Of a stretch of DNA of 64,000 nucleotides, positions 42,321-50,220 are shown one piece after another; within the stretch, counting starts at the first letter, position 1, and every line of letters begins with the position of its first letter. Below the pieces are notes generated by a model, which did not search any database, was not told the DNA's origin, and saw only the letters and a list, made by a program, of their open reading frames with translations. The stretch is from Stackebrandtia nassauensis DSM 44728 (GTDB lineage: Bacteria > Actinomycetota > Actinomycetes > Mycobacteriales > Micromonosporaceae): positions 3,410,001 through 3,474,000 of the forward strand of contig NC_013947.1 in the NCBI RefSeq assembly GCF_000024545.1, written 5' to 3'. The position numbers and the translations under genes are program-made.

Positions 42321-43856
42321 CAGTCTTCCTGGAGGGTGCGTTTGACTTCGGCGATGCGCTGTTCGTCGCGCTGGTAGAACGTCCACTGTTTGATGCGTTT
42401 GGACCGCAGCAGGCCGACGCGGACCAGCAGCTTGAGGTGCTCCCCCGCCGCCGGTTGGCTCATGCCCAGCTTCTCGGCGATGAAGACTCCGCACACGCCG
42501 TCGTCGACGAGGTCGCCGTCCTTCTGCGGCCGGAAGTGCGCTACCGGGTCCTTGAGCCAGGCCAGGATGGCCAGGCGTTTGTCGCTGGCCAGGGCCTTGA
42601 ATACGTCGAGATCCATTAATTAGAGAATATACTAAGTCCCTAATCGCTGGGTCAAGGGTGGGTTCGGTCACGATGGTGGTGTGGGCCTTGAGCGCCAACG
42701 GGACTCCGGCCGCGGTGAACAGCAGCCCGACGGTGATCAGGCCGGAGTAGCCGAGCTGTCCGGCCAGGCCGAGCCCGATCGCGCCGATGCCGGTGCCCCA
42801 GAACTGGAAGAGGCTGGCCTGCACGGTGAAGTCGCTGCCCGCGTGTTCGCGGCGGGCCAGGCGCATCGCGATGGCCTGCGCGAGGGTCAGGAAGCCGACC
42901 TGGCCCGCGCCGAGCCCGACGACGGCGATGAGGACGGCGGCGGTGCCGGGGTGGGGGGCGGCGGCGACCGGGAGCATGGCCGCCAACGCGACGGCCTGGA
43001 GCGCGGCGAAGACGATGACGGCCCGCCGTTCGCCGATCCGGTCGATCAGGACGCCGCAGCCGAGGGCGACCGCGATGGAGACCGCGCCGCCGAGCATGAC
43101 CGACAGGGTACCGACGCGCTGGGTGGACCAGCCGCCGTCGACGAGCATCGGGGTGATGATCGCGCTGCCCAGTCCGATGCCCGCCAGCAGCAGCGGCAGG
43201 CCGGTGAACGACCAGCGGCGCACGGCGGGGGTGCGGAAGAACGAGATCCAGTCGGCGACGCCGATGCGGGCGCGGGTCGCGACCCCGTCGAGGCCGCGGG
43301 CGGTGAGCAGGAACGGCCATGGCACCAGGGTCAGGGCGGCCAGCAACAGGGCGGTGGCCTGCCAGCCCCAAACGCCGTAGACGAACAGGGAGCCACCGCC
43401 GCCCAGAATGAAGCCTACATAGGATCCCGCGGTCTGGATGCCGTTGCCGAGGCCGCGTTCGCGCGGTCGCAGCAGCCGGACGCCCAGGGCGTCCACGGCG
43501 ATGTCCTGTGTGGCCGACAGGAACGCGATCCCGAGGCCGGTGAGTACGACGAGCCCGAAGTCGTCGACCACGTCCAGCAGGGCGAGGGCGGCGGTGGCCA
43601 CGGCGAGCGCGGGTTGCAGGACCAGCAGCAGGCCCCGGTATCCGCCGGGGGCGCGGCGCGCGAGCCGGTCGACCAGCGGCGCCCACAGGAACTTCAGCAG
43701 CCACACCAGGATGAGGCCCTGGACGGCCCCGACCTGTTCGAGTGAGGCGCCGCGGTCGCGCAGGACGGCGACCATGGCGTAGTAGAGGAATCCGATGCCG
43801 AGGAACTGCGTGCCGTACAGCAGCGCGAACAGACCGAAACGGTGGACTGTGGACAT
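41931..43856 (-). CDS. RhtX/FptX-like MFS siderophore transporter, frame lacking its own stop
   Basis: Residues 1-~395 (about 42,670-43,856) are a complete 12-helix MFS protein. Its N-terminus FALLYGTQFLGIGFLYYAM...ASLEQVGAVQG...KFLWAPLVDRL matches the RhtX/FptX/YbtX group of siderophore-iron importers. After LALKAHTT the frame has no stop: it crosses the promoter and the ArsR gene out of frame (R/P/G-rich nonsense) and then joins the cupin in frame, ending at 41931. Both other frames close near 42,652-42,669, so a small indel may have removed the natural end. ATG 43856 follows CGGAG. It is 20 bp after the second ABC gene. Confidence 0.65.
   Translation of the reverse strand: MSTVHRFGLFALLYGTQFLGIGFLYYAMVAVLRDRGASLEQVGAVQGLILVWLLKFLWAPLVDRLARRAPGGYRGLLLVLQPALAVATAALALLDVVDDFGLVVLTGLGIAFLSATQDIAVDALGVRLLRPRERGLGNGIQTAGSYVGFILGGGGSLFVYGVWGWQATALLLAALTLVPWPFLLTARGLDGVATRARIGVADWISFFRTPAVRRWSFTGLPLLLAGIGLGSAIITPMLVDGGWSTQRVGTLSVMLGGAVSIAVALGCGVLIDRIGERRAVIVFAALQAVALAAMLPVAAAPHPGTAAVLIAVVGLGAGQVGFLTLAQAIAMRLARREHAGSDFTVQASLFQFWGTGIGAIGLGLAGQLGYSGLITVGLLFTAAGVPLALKAHTTIVTEPTLDPAIRDLVYSLINGSRRIQGPGQRQTPGHPGLAQGPGSALPAAEGRRPRRRRRVRSLHRREAGHEPTGGGGAPQAAGPRRPAAVQTHQTVDVLPARRTAHRRSQTHPPGRLVTTAMNDFPQYDINYEPLVGTLTKLDVGEVIAKVTEPWFNQTLCQVDDAVVRLGVFQGEYHWHKHDNEDEFFFVLDGGIRIELEDNPTVELGPRQCFTVPKGLLHRPIVPERSSVLMIERAGIVATGDA
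42317..42616 (-). CDS. ArsR-type winged-helix regulator
   Basis: A 99-residue repressor: MDLDVFKALASDKRLAILAWLKD, then VCGVFIAEKLGMSQPAAGEHLKLLVRVGLLRSKR with the recognition helix. No CXC metal motif is seen, so it may be of a non-metal-sensing branch. It lies in a different frame inside the open MFS frame. It has its own promoter with an operator-like dyad and drives the downstream cupin. Confidence 0.85.
   Translation of the reverse strand: MDLDVFKALASDKRLAILAWLKDPVAHFRPQKDGDLVDDGVCGVFIAEKLGMSQPAAGEHLKLLVRVGLLRSKRIKQWTFYQRDEQRIAEVKRTLQEDW
42619..42655 (-). promoter_or_regulatory. Promoter and dyad of the ArsR-cupin unit
   Basis: Minus strand: TTGACC (42650-42655), 18 bp, TATATT (42626-42631). 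ATTAGGGA and TCTCTAAT (42637-42644 and 42619-42626), arms of eight with one mismatch, bracket the -10 region. Transcription is expected to begin about three bases before the ATG at 42616. Confidence 0.55.
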
Positions 43857-43876
43857 GGGGGCTCCGTGAGGTGACA

Positions 43877-45622
43877 TCAGGCGCGCGGCTGGGCGTGGTC
43901 GGGTTGGGCCAGCCGCCATCCGGCGGCTCGTCGACGGTCGTTCCACAGGGCGGCGTAACGGCCGCCTTCGGCCAGAAGTTGCGCGTGGGTGCCCAGTTCG
44001 CGGACCGCGCCGTCGTCGATGAGGGCGATCCGGTCGGCGTTGACGACTGTGGAGAGCCGGTGGGCGACGACGAAGACGGTCCGGTCCCGGGCAAGGTCGG
44101 ACAGTGCGGCGGTGACGGCGGCTTCGTTCTCGCCGTCGAGGGCGCTGGTGGCCTCGTCGACCAGCAGGATCGGCGCGTCCTTGAGGAAGGCGCGGGCGAT
44201 CGACACGCGCTGCCGCTCGCCTCCCGACAGCAGTCCCCCCGCTTCGCCGACCGGGGTGTCCCAGCCGTCGGGCAGCCGTGCGGCGACGTCGTCGAGGCGG
44301 GCCAGGTTCGCGGCGGCCCGCACCTCGGCGTCGGTGGCGTCGGGTCGGCCGACGCGGACGTTGTCAATGAGGGTGGCGTCGAACAGGTAGACGTGCTGGA
44401 AGACCATGCCGACGCGGGCCATCAGTTCCGCGGTGGGTATCTCGCGTACGTCGACGCCACCGACGCGGACACTGCCCGTCTCGACGTCCCAGAACCGGGC
44501 GACAAGACGCAGCACGGTGGACTTCCCGGCCCCGGAGGGGCCGACGAGCGCGGTCAGGGTGCCGGGTGCCGCGGTCAGGTCGAAGCCGTCGAGCACCGGC
44601 CGGTCGCGGTAGCCGAACCGCACGTCGCGCAGTTCCACCGAGGCGTCGGCGGGCAGTCGGGGCTTGGCCGGTTCGGGCAGGGCCGGGGTCTCCAGTACCG
44701 ACGCGATGTCGTCGACGGCCTGTTCGGCCTGCCGGATGGCGGAACCGTAGGCGCCCAACGCGCCGAGCGGTTCGATGAACCGCACGGCCATGACCAGCAC
44801 GGCGATCAGCGTCGCCGCGTCCAGCGTGCCCGACAGTGCGAAGCCGACGCCCAGGATGGCACTGAACGCGAGTCCGATCTGGACGGTGACCATGAATCCG
44901 AGGATCGGGCCGAGTTGCCGGTTGAGGACGCGCACGGTGTCGGCGCGGTTGCGGTCCAGTTCGGACTCCAGTCGCCGCCAGCCGTCGCGGGCCTGCCCGG
45001 AGGCGCGCAGGACCTGTTGTGCCTGGGCGAATTCGATGACCCGCGACGAGACCTCCTCGTAGGAGCGGGTCTCGGCGACCTGTTCGCGGGCGGAGGCGCG
45101 TTGGGCGAGGCGGTAGGCCCCGTACGCGAACGGCGTCGAGGCGGCCAGTGCCAGGGCCATGCGCCAGTCGACGAACGCGGTCGCGACGATCACCGTGGCG
45201 GGGGTGGTGATGGCGATGGTCATCTGTTGCAGGAACACGTTGGGGATACTGGTGACTCGGGCGACGGAACCGGTCAGCAGGCCGGTGACCTGACCGGCGC
45301 GACCGCCGTCGAACCAGCCCAGCGGCAGGTTCGCGATCCGGTCGCCGACGGCGCGCTGGAGTCCGTCGCCGAGGTGCTCGACGGCGACCCGGAAGCAGAA
45401 GTTCACGGCGAACCACAGGATCACCGCCGCCAGCGCGGCACATCCGGCCGCGGCCGCCAGCCAGGGCAGGGCCGCGGCGACGTCGCCGTCGAGGAGGTGC
45501 CGCAGCAGCGGCAGCAGGAACGCCAGCGCGATGCCCTGCAGGATTCCGGTGGCGGCGTAGGCGGCGGTGAGGGCGCGCAGACCGCTGCGGCGGCCCAGCA
45601 TGGTGTCGAGGCGGGCGATCAC
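43877..45622 (-). CDS. ABC transporter half-molecule (siderophore importer type, second subunit)
   Basis: A 581-residue protein with an N-terminal six-helix membrane domain (1-~310) and a C-terminal ATPase: Walker A GPSGAGKST, Q-loop GMVFQHVYLF, signature LSGGERQR, Walker B ILLVDEATSALD, H-loop VVAHRLST. The GTG at 45622 overlaps the stop of the first subunit (GTGA). The exporter-like fold paired with an RhtX/FptX-type MFS resembles YbtPQ-X and IrtAB, which import ferric siderophores; this function is inferred from layout. Confidence 0.88.
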   Translation of the reverse strand: MIARLDTMLGRRSGLRALTAAYAATGILQGIALAFLLPLLRHLLDGDVAAALPWLAAAAGCAALAAVILWFAVNFCFRVAVEHLGDGLQRAVGDRIANLPLGWFDGGRAGQVTGLLTGSVARVTSIPNVFLQQMTIAITTPATVIVATAFVDWRMALALAASTPFAYGAYRLAQRASAREQVAETRSYEEVSSRVIEFAQAQQVLRASGQARDGWRRLESELDRNRADTVRVLNRQLGPILGFMVTVQIGLAFSAILGVGFALSGTLDAATLIAVLVMAVRFIEPLGALGAYGSAIRQAEQAVDDIASVLETPALPEPAKPRLPADASVELRDVRFGYRDRPVLDGFDLTAAPGTLTALVGPSGAGKSTVLRLVARFWDVETGSVRVGGVDVREIPTAELMARVGMVFQHVYLFDATLIDNVRVGRPDATDAEVRAAANLARLDDVAARLPDGWDTPVGEAGGLLSGGERQRVSIARAFLKDAPILLVDEATSALDGENEAAVTAALSDLARDRTVFVVAHRLSTVVNADRIALIDDGAVRELGTHAQLLAEGGRYAALWNDRRRAAGWRLAQPDHAQPRA

Positions 45623-47385
45623 AGTCGGGCTCCTTCGGTGGTGTGCTGTGCCGTCCACATGCGGCGGTAGAGGCCGTCGGCGGACAGCAGCCGGTCGTGG
45701 CGGCCGAGTTGGACGACGCGTCCGGCGTCGAGGACGGCGATCTGGTCGGCGCCGGTGACGGTGTGCAGGCGGTGGGCGATGACCAGGACGGTGCGGCCCG
45801 CGCCCAGGCGGGCGAGCGCGTCTTGGATCTGGGTCTCGGCGTCGGGGTCGGCGTGGGCGGTGGCCTCGTCGAGCAGCAGGATCGGCGCGTCCTGCAGGAA
45901 GGCGCGGGCGATGGTCAGGCGCTGTAGTTCGCCGCCGGACAGGTGCGCGCCGTTCTCGCCCAGGACGGTGTCGTAGCCGTCGGGCAGTTGGAGGATGCGC
46001 TGGTGCAGTTGGGCGGCTTCGGCGGCGGCGCGGATCTGCGTGTCGGTGGCGTCGGGGCGGGCGAGCTTTATGTTGTCGCGGACGGTTTCGCGTAGCGCGA
46101 CCGCGTCCTGGAAGACGATGGCGACGCGGGACAGCAGTTCGGCCGAGGGCAGGTCGCGGGTGTCGACGCCGCCGACGCGCACGCTGCCGGAGTCGACGTC
46201 CCAGAACCGGGAGATGAGCCGGGCCAGCGTGGTCTTGCCGGAGCCGGACGGCCCGACCAGGGCGGTGACGGTGCCGGGTTCGAGCGTCAGCGACACGTCG
46301 GCGACGACGGGATGGCCGTCGCGGTAGGAGAACGTGACCCGGTCGAGTTCGACGCGGGCGCCTTCCGGGTGCTGCGGCCGGTCGGGTTCGGGCAGTCCGG
46401 GAAGGCGCATGAGCCGCCCCAGATGCGTTGCGGCCAGCCGGGACTCGCGCAGCGAGTTGGCCATCTGTCCGATCTGGAGGTAACCGGTGGGCAGACCGAC
46501 GCCCACGAGCAGGAACGGCAGCACCTCGACCGGTGCGATCCAGCCGAGCCCGATCATGCCCGACCCGGCCGCGCAGATCACCACGGCCATGGTGGCGGGG
46601 AAGAACAGCAGGTTCATCACCGTCCAGGGTCGACCCATCGCCGCCGTCCACAACAGGCCGATCTCGGTCAGGCGGTCGACGCTGCGGTGGAACCGGTCGG
46701 CCAGGCCGCTGCCCTCGCCGAAGGTCTTGACGACCTCGATGCCGTCGACCAGTTCGACGGCCGTGGCTCCCAGTTCGCCCTGGGCGCGGTTGTAGTCGTC
46801 CATGTGGGTGAGGTAGGCGCGTTTCGACGACGGTGCGACGATCGCGGCCACCACGGCGATGTAGGCCACGATCACCAGGGCGAAACGCCAATCGACAGTG
46901 GACATGTAGACCAAAGCCGCCAATGGCGCCACGATCGCCGAGGTGAGGTCGATGGCGTAGTGGGCGACGATCGTGTGCATGTTCTTGACGTCGTCGGCGA
47001 CGGCCTTCTTGACCTCGCCGGAGCCGTGGTCGGCGAACCAGCCCAGCGGCAGCGTCGCCAGGTGCCGCACCAACCGGACGCGCAGGTGGTGCCGGAAGTC
47101 GGCGTCGGCGTAGTGGCACAGCGCCAGCGCCGACCCGTACAGCAGCGTCCGCCCCAGGATGGCGGCGATGCCGATGGCGACCCAGGTCCAGGCTCGCTCG
47201 GCTCCCCCGTCCTCGATGAGGGTGCGGCCGATCTCGGCGACCGCCACGAACGGGAAGAGCGCGACGACGGCGGAGATGCCCGACAGCACGACGCCGACGA
47301 GGAGGCGGCCGCGCACCGGAGCGAGGAAGGAGGCGAGCGCGCCGGGGTCGATCAGCGCCTCGCGGTCGTCGGTGGAAGAAGCCAA
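45619..47385 (-). CDS. ABC transporter half-molecule (siderophore importer type, first subunit)
   Basis: A 588-residue protein: six-helix membrane domain (~1-320) and ATPase domain with Walker A GPSGSGKTT, Q-loop IVFQDAVAL, signature LSGGELQR, Walker B ILLLDEATAHAD (Ala-His replacing the usual Ser-Ala after LDEAT). The start is TTG at 47385 with GGGA upstream. It is the first gene of the operon; a perfect palindrome lies between it and the divergent TetR gene. Heterodimer with the next product is expected. Confidence 0.88.
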   Translation of the reverse strand: MASSTDDREALIDPGALASFLAPVRGRLLVGVVLSGISAVVALFPFVAVAEIGRTLIEDGGAERAWTWVAIGIAAILGRTLLYGSALALCHYADADFRHHLRVRLVRHLATLPLGWFADHGSGEVKKAVADDVKNMHTIVAHYAIDLTSAIVAPLAALVYMSTVDWRFALVIVAYIAVVAAIVAPSSKRAYLTHMDDYNRAQGELGATAVELVDGIEVVKTFGEGSGLADRFHRSVDRLTEIGLLWTAAMGRPWTVMNLLFFPATMAVVICAAGSGMIGLGWIAPVEVLPFLLVGVGLPTGYLQIGQMANSLRESRLAATHLGRLMRLPGLPEPDRPQHPEGARVELDRVTFSYRDGHPVVADVSLTLEPGTVTALVGPSGSGKTTLARLISRFWDVDSGSVRVGGVDTRDLPSAELLSRVAIVFQDAVALRETVRDNIKLARPDATDTQIRAAAEAAQLHQRILQLPDGYDTVLGENGAHLSGGELQRLTIARAFLQDAPILLLDEATAHADPDAETQIQDALARLGAGRTVLVIAHRLHTVTGADQIAVLDAGRVVQLGRHDRLLSADGLYRRMWTAQHTTEGARL

Positions 47386-47405
47386 GGGGTGTTCCCATCA
47401 CTCAC

Positions 47406-47424
47406 ACTAGAACACTGTTCTAGT
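47406..47424. promoter_or_regulatory. TetR operator between the importer operon and its regulator
   Basis: ACTAGAACA-C-TGTTCTAGT, a perfect 19-bp palindrome, 21 bp before the ABC start and 81 bp before TetR. It would block transcription of the importer operon. The remainder of the gap shows nothing else. Confidence 0.7.
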
Positions 47425-47505
47425 AAACTTAGCCGACCCTAACACGCGCGCTCCGGAATCATCGAGCGACCATCGGAGCCGATCCGACAGCGTCGAGGAG
47501 CAGCG

Positions 47506-48183
47506 TTGACCGATTCACCCAAGAGCACCGCCACCCGGGCCGGGCTCACCCCCGAGCGAATCGTCGACGCCGCCATGGCCCTGACCGAGGGAGAGGGGCT
47601 GCACACCTGGTCGCTGCGGGACCTGGCGAAGAAGCTGGACGTGGCGCCCTCGGTGATCTACCACCACATCGGCGGCAAGGACGAACTCAGCCGCTGCGTC
47701 GTCGAACGGGTCATCACCGCGTTCGACCGGCCCGACCCCGAGCTCGACTGGCCGGACTGGTTCCGGGCCCTGCTGTACCCGGCGCGGGCGAAACTGCGCG
47801 CCTACCCGGGGGTCGCGATGTGGCTGATGATGCACGGCCCGGCCTTCGAGCACCTGATCCCGATCATCGACGACGGCATCGCCGCCCTGGAACGGGCCGG
47901 GTTCGCCGAGCGGACCGGCCTGGCCTACACCGCGATCCTCAACAGCGCGATGCTCACCGTCGCCGCCGCCGACGAACGCAAGGTCCACGCCGACGACGGC
48001 TCCAGGGACCACGCGGCGATCATGCGCGACTTCGAACGCGTCGGCGCCGACAGCCCCGGCGTCGGCGTACTCAAGGAAGTGATCACCTCGTTCACCGACA
48101 CCGCCGAGGAAACCGGCGAGCACTACTACCGCTTCGTCATCGACACGGTCCTGGCCGGACTCGAACAGCAGCTTCCCGGCTAG
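47506..48183 (+). CDS. TetR family regulator of the importer operon
   Basis: A 225-residue repressor. The helix-turn-helix is residues 13-60 (LTPERIVDAAMALTEGEG..SLRDLAKKLDVAPSVIYHHIGGKDEL), and the C-terminal part resembles the TetR_C_1 ligand domain. The start is TTG at 47506 with GAGGAG upstream. It is divergent from the siderophore-type ABC genes and likely binds the palindrome at 47406; its stop is part of the MerR palindrome at 48181. Confidence 0.9.
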   Translation: MTDSPKSTATRAGLTPERIVDAAMALTEGEGLHTWSLRDLAKKLDVAPSVIYHHIGGKDELSRCVVERVITAFDRPDPELDWPDWFRALLYPARAKLRAYPGVAMWLMMHGPAFEHLIPIIDDGIAALERAGFAERTGLAYTAILNSAMLTVAAADERKVHADDGSRDHAAIMRDFERVGADSPGVGVLKEVITSFTDTAEETGEHYYRFVIDTVLAGLEQQLPG

Positions 48184-48200
48184 TTAGGGTACCCTAACTA
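48181..48200 (+). promoter_or_regulatory. MerR operator palindrome
   Basis: TAGTTAGGGTACCCTAACTA is a perfect 20-bp palindrome starting with the TetR stop codon and ending 14 bp before the MerR ATG. Dyads of this kind between promoter elements are typical of MerR-type control. Confidence 0.6.
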
Positions 48201-48213
48201 GCCGGGAGGTGTG

Positions 48214-48597
48214 ATGACCGAAGGCGATCCGCTGACGCCCATCCGGACGGTGTCCGAGCACTTCGCGGTGCCGATCTCGACGCTGCACTACTGGGAGCGC
48301 CGGGGACTGATATCCCCACGGCGCCAAGCCGGTCAGCGTTTCTATGACGCCGACCAGCTCTACCGGGTCGCGCTGATAAAGATGTGGCGCACCACCGGCC
48401 GGATCGGGATCCCCGAGATCGCCAGGATGCTGGGCGCTCCCGGCTGGCAGGACACCATCGCCGAGCAGCTGTCCCAACTGGAGGAACAGCTGGCGGCGCT
48501 GACCGCGGCGCACAGCTACCTGACCCGGCTGAGCAACTGTCGCCAGTCCACACCGGAGCGGTGCCCGGAGTTTCGCGCGAGCGTCGACCTCGGTTAG
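48214..48597 (+). CDS. MerR family transcriptional regulator
   Basis: A 127-residue regulator with a MerR winged helix: TVSEHFAVPISTLHYWERRGLISPRRQAGQRFYDADQLYRVALIKM. A coiled coil follows (about 80-110, QLSQLEEQLAALTAAHSYL), and the short end has two cysteines (LSNCRQSTPERCPEF). ATG 48214 was preferred to GTG 48211 because of GGGAGG spacing. It may control itself and the convergent DHA2-type exporter. Confidence 0.88.
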   Translation: MTEGDPLTPIRTVSEHFAVPISTLHYWERRGLISPRRQAGQRFYDADQLYRVALIKMWRTTGRIGIPEIARMLGAPGWQDTIAEQLSQLEEQLAALTAAHSYLTRLSNCRQSTPERCPEFRASVDLG

Positions 48598-48632
48598 CGC
48601 TGACCCGGCCGGACGCGACGGGTCCGTGCCGG

Positions 48633-50042
48633 TCACCGTCGCGGCATCGCCCACGCGGCCGCGATCGCCGCCACCAGCAGGCATCCCGCCGAGGCCGCGA
48701 AGGCGGCGGTGTAACCGTGGGCGAGTGCCGCTGTCGCGTCGGATCGCGGATGCGCCGCGTGCCAGGTCGCACCGACCACGGCGGTGACAGTGGACAACGC
48801 TCCCAATCCGATCGCGGCACTGGTCTGGCGCACCGTGTTGAGCAGTCCCGCCGCCACACCGTTGTGCCGCGGCGGGACCGAGCTGGTCGCCACCACGGTG
48901 ACCGGCGTGAACGACGCCGCCGCGCCGAACCCGAACACCACGCCGGGCAGCAGCATCCACAGGGGCTGGTCCAGCCGGGCCGCCGCGACCGCCGCCACCC
49001 CGGCGAAACCCACGGTGGCGATGCCGCAGCACCATACCGACGCGCGTCGCGCACCGACCCGCACCAACAGCCGCCCCGCGCTCTGGGCGCCGACGAACAT
49101 GGCCACCCCGATGGGCAAGTACGCCATTCCGGCACCGAACGGCGAGTACCCGTGAACGTCCTGAAGGTACAGTGACAGCAGGACCGGGCTGGCGAAGAAC
49201 CCCAGGCCCAGCAGGAACATCACGGTGTTGCCGCTGCTGACCGCGCGTGCCCGGAAGATCCCCAGCGGCACCAACGGGTCGCGGGCCCACCCGGCCTGAT
49301 GCCACCCGAACAGCCCGAGCAGCGCCACGCCACCCGCCAGGGGCAGCAGCACCGTCGCGTCGGTCCAGCCCACGGTCGCGGTTCGCATCACGGCGTACAC
49401 CGTTCCAACCAGCCCGGTCGTGGCGATCGCGGCGCCCACGACGTCGACGCGCGAGCGGTCGCGCAGCGCGGTGGCGCGAGGCAGTCGGGCACCGGCGACG
49501 ACGGCGGCCACGCCCACCGGGAGGCTGATGAGGAACACCGAACGCCAGCCTGTCCACTGTGTCAGGATGCCGCCGATGACGGGTCCCGACGCGGCGGCGA
49601 CGGCTCCCACGGCGCTCCAGGTGCCGAGGGCTTTGGCGCGGGCGGTCGGGGTGGTGAACCGGGTCGTCAACAGTGACAGGGTCACCGGCATCAGCAGGGC
49701 GCCACCGAGACCTTGGATGGCGCGGGCGGCCAGCAGCAGCCAGGTCGCATCCGCCAGTCCGGCGGCGGCCCGCGCCAGGGTGAACACGACCATGCCCAGC
49801 ATGAACATGCGGCGCTGGCCGTATCTGTCGGACAGTCGGCCGCCCAGCAGCAGGAAACCCGCGAACGCCAGGGTGTAGGCGTTGACCACCCACGGCAGTG
49901 TGGACGACGTCATGTCCAGTGCCGATCGGATGTCGGGCAGCGCGACCGACACAATCGTGGCGTCCAGGATGACCACGAAGGATCCGCAGCAGGCGAGGCT
50001 GAGGATCGCGCGGTCGCGCAGGGTCGGTTCAGGTGCGGTCAT
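48633..50042 (-). CDS. DHA2-type MFS multidrug exporter (EmrB/QacA family)
   Basis: A 469-residue protein with about 14 membrane helices. Family signatures include LDATIVSVALPDIRSAL in helix 1, LSDRYGQRRMFMLG in loop 2-3 and GPVIGGILTQWTGWRSVFLISLPVG in helix 5. It exports a drug-like or natural compound by proton antiport. Its ATG overlaps the end of the small gene 50029-50220, which overlaps the amidase, so these three are one operon. Confidence 0.9.
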   Translation of the reverse strand: MTAPEPTLRDRAILSLACCGSFVVILDATIVSVALPDIRSALDMTSSTLPWVVNAYTLAFAGFLLLGGRLSDRYGQRRMFMLGMVVFTLARAAAGLADATWLLLAARAIQGLGGALLMPVTLSLLTTRFTTPTARAKALGTWSAVGAVAAASGPVIGGILTQWTGWRSVFLISLPVGVAAVVAGARLPRATALRDRSRVDVVGAAIATTGLVGTVYAVMRTATVGWTDATVLLPLAGGVALLGLFGWHQAGWARDPLVPLGIFRARAVSSGNTVMFLLGLGFFASPVLLSLYLQDVHGYSPFGAGMAYLPIGVAMFVGAQSAGRLLVRVGARRASVWCCGIATVGFAGVAAVAAARLDQPLWMLLPGVVFGFGAAASFTPVTVVATSSVPPRHNGVAAGLLNTVRQTSAAIGLGALSTVTAVVGATWHAAHPRSDATAALAHGYTAAFAASAGCLLVAAIAAAWAMPRR

Positions 50043-50220
50043 CGTCGACCTCCGGGGTGTCGTGGGGTGAGTCGGTGTTCGGTGCGACGGTGTACATCGC
50101 GGCCACGGCGGGGCGTTGCGCGCGGTATACGGCGGTCAATCCCCGACGTTCTCGGGGATCGGCGGGTAGATCGTGTGCGCCCAGCAGCGCGGCCACCAGA
50201 GGTTCATCCGTTGTGGACAT
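50029..50220 (-). CDS. Small AtzG/DUF4089-like protein
   Basis: A 63-residue protein ([31 protein letters not shown]...). Size, helical pattern and place directly after an amidase recall AtzG-type (DUF4089) partner proteins that stabilise amidases the way GatC does for GatA. The match is weak by eye. AGGAA precedes the ATG; it overlaps the amidase end by 17 bp and the exporter start by 14 bp. Confidence 0.5.
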   Translation of the reverse strand: MSTTDEPLVAALLGAHDLPADPRERRGLTAVYRAQRPAVAAMYTVAPNTDSPHDTPEVDDDRT

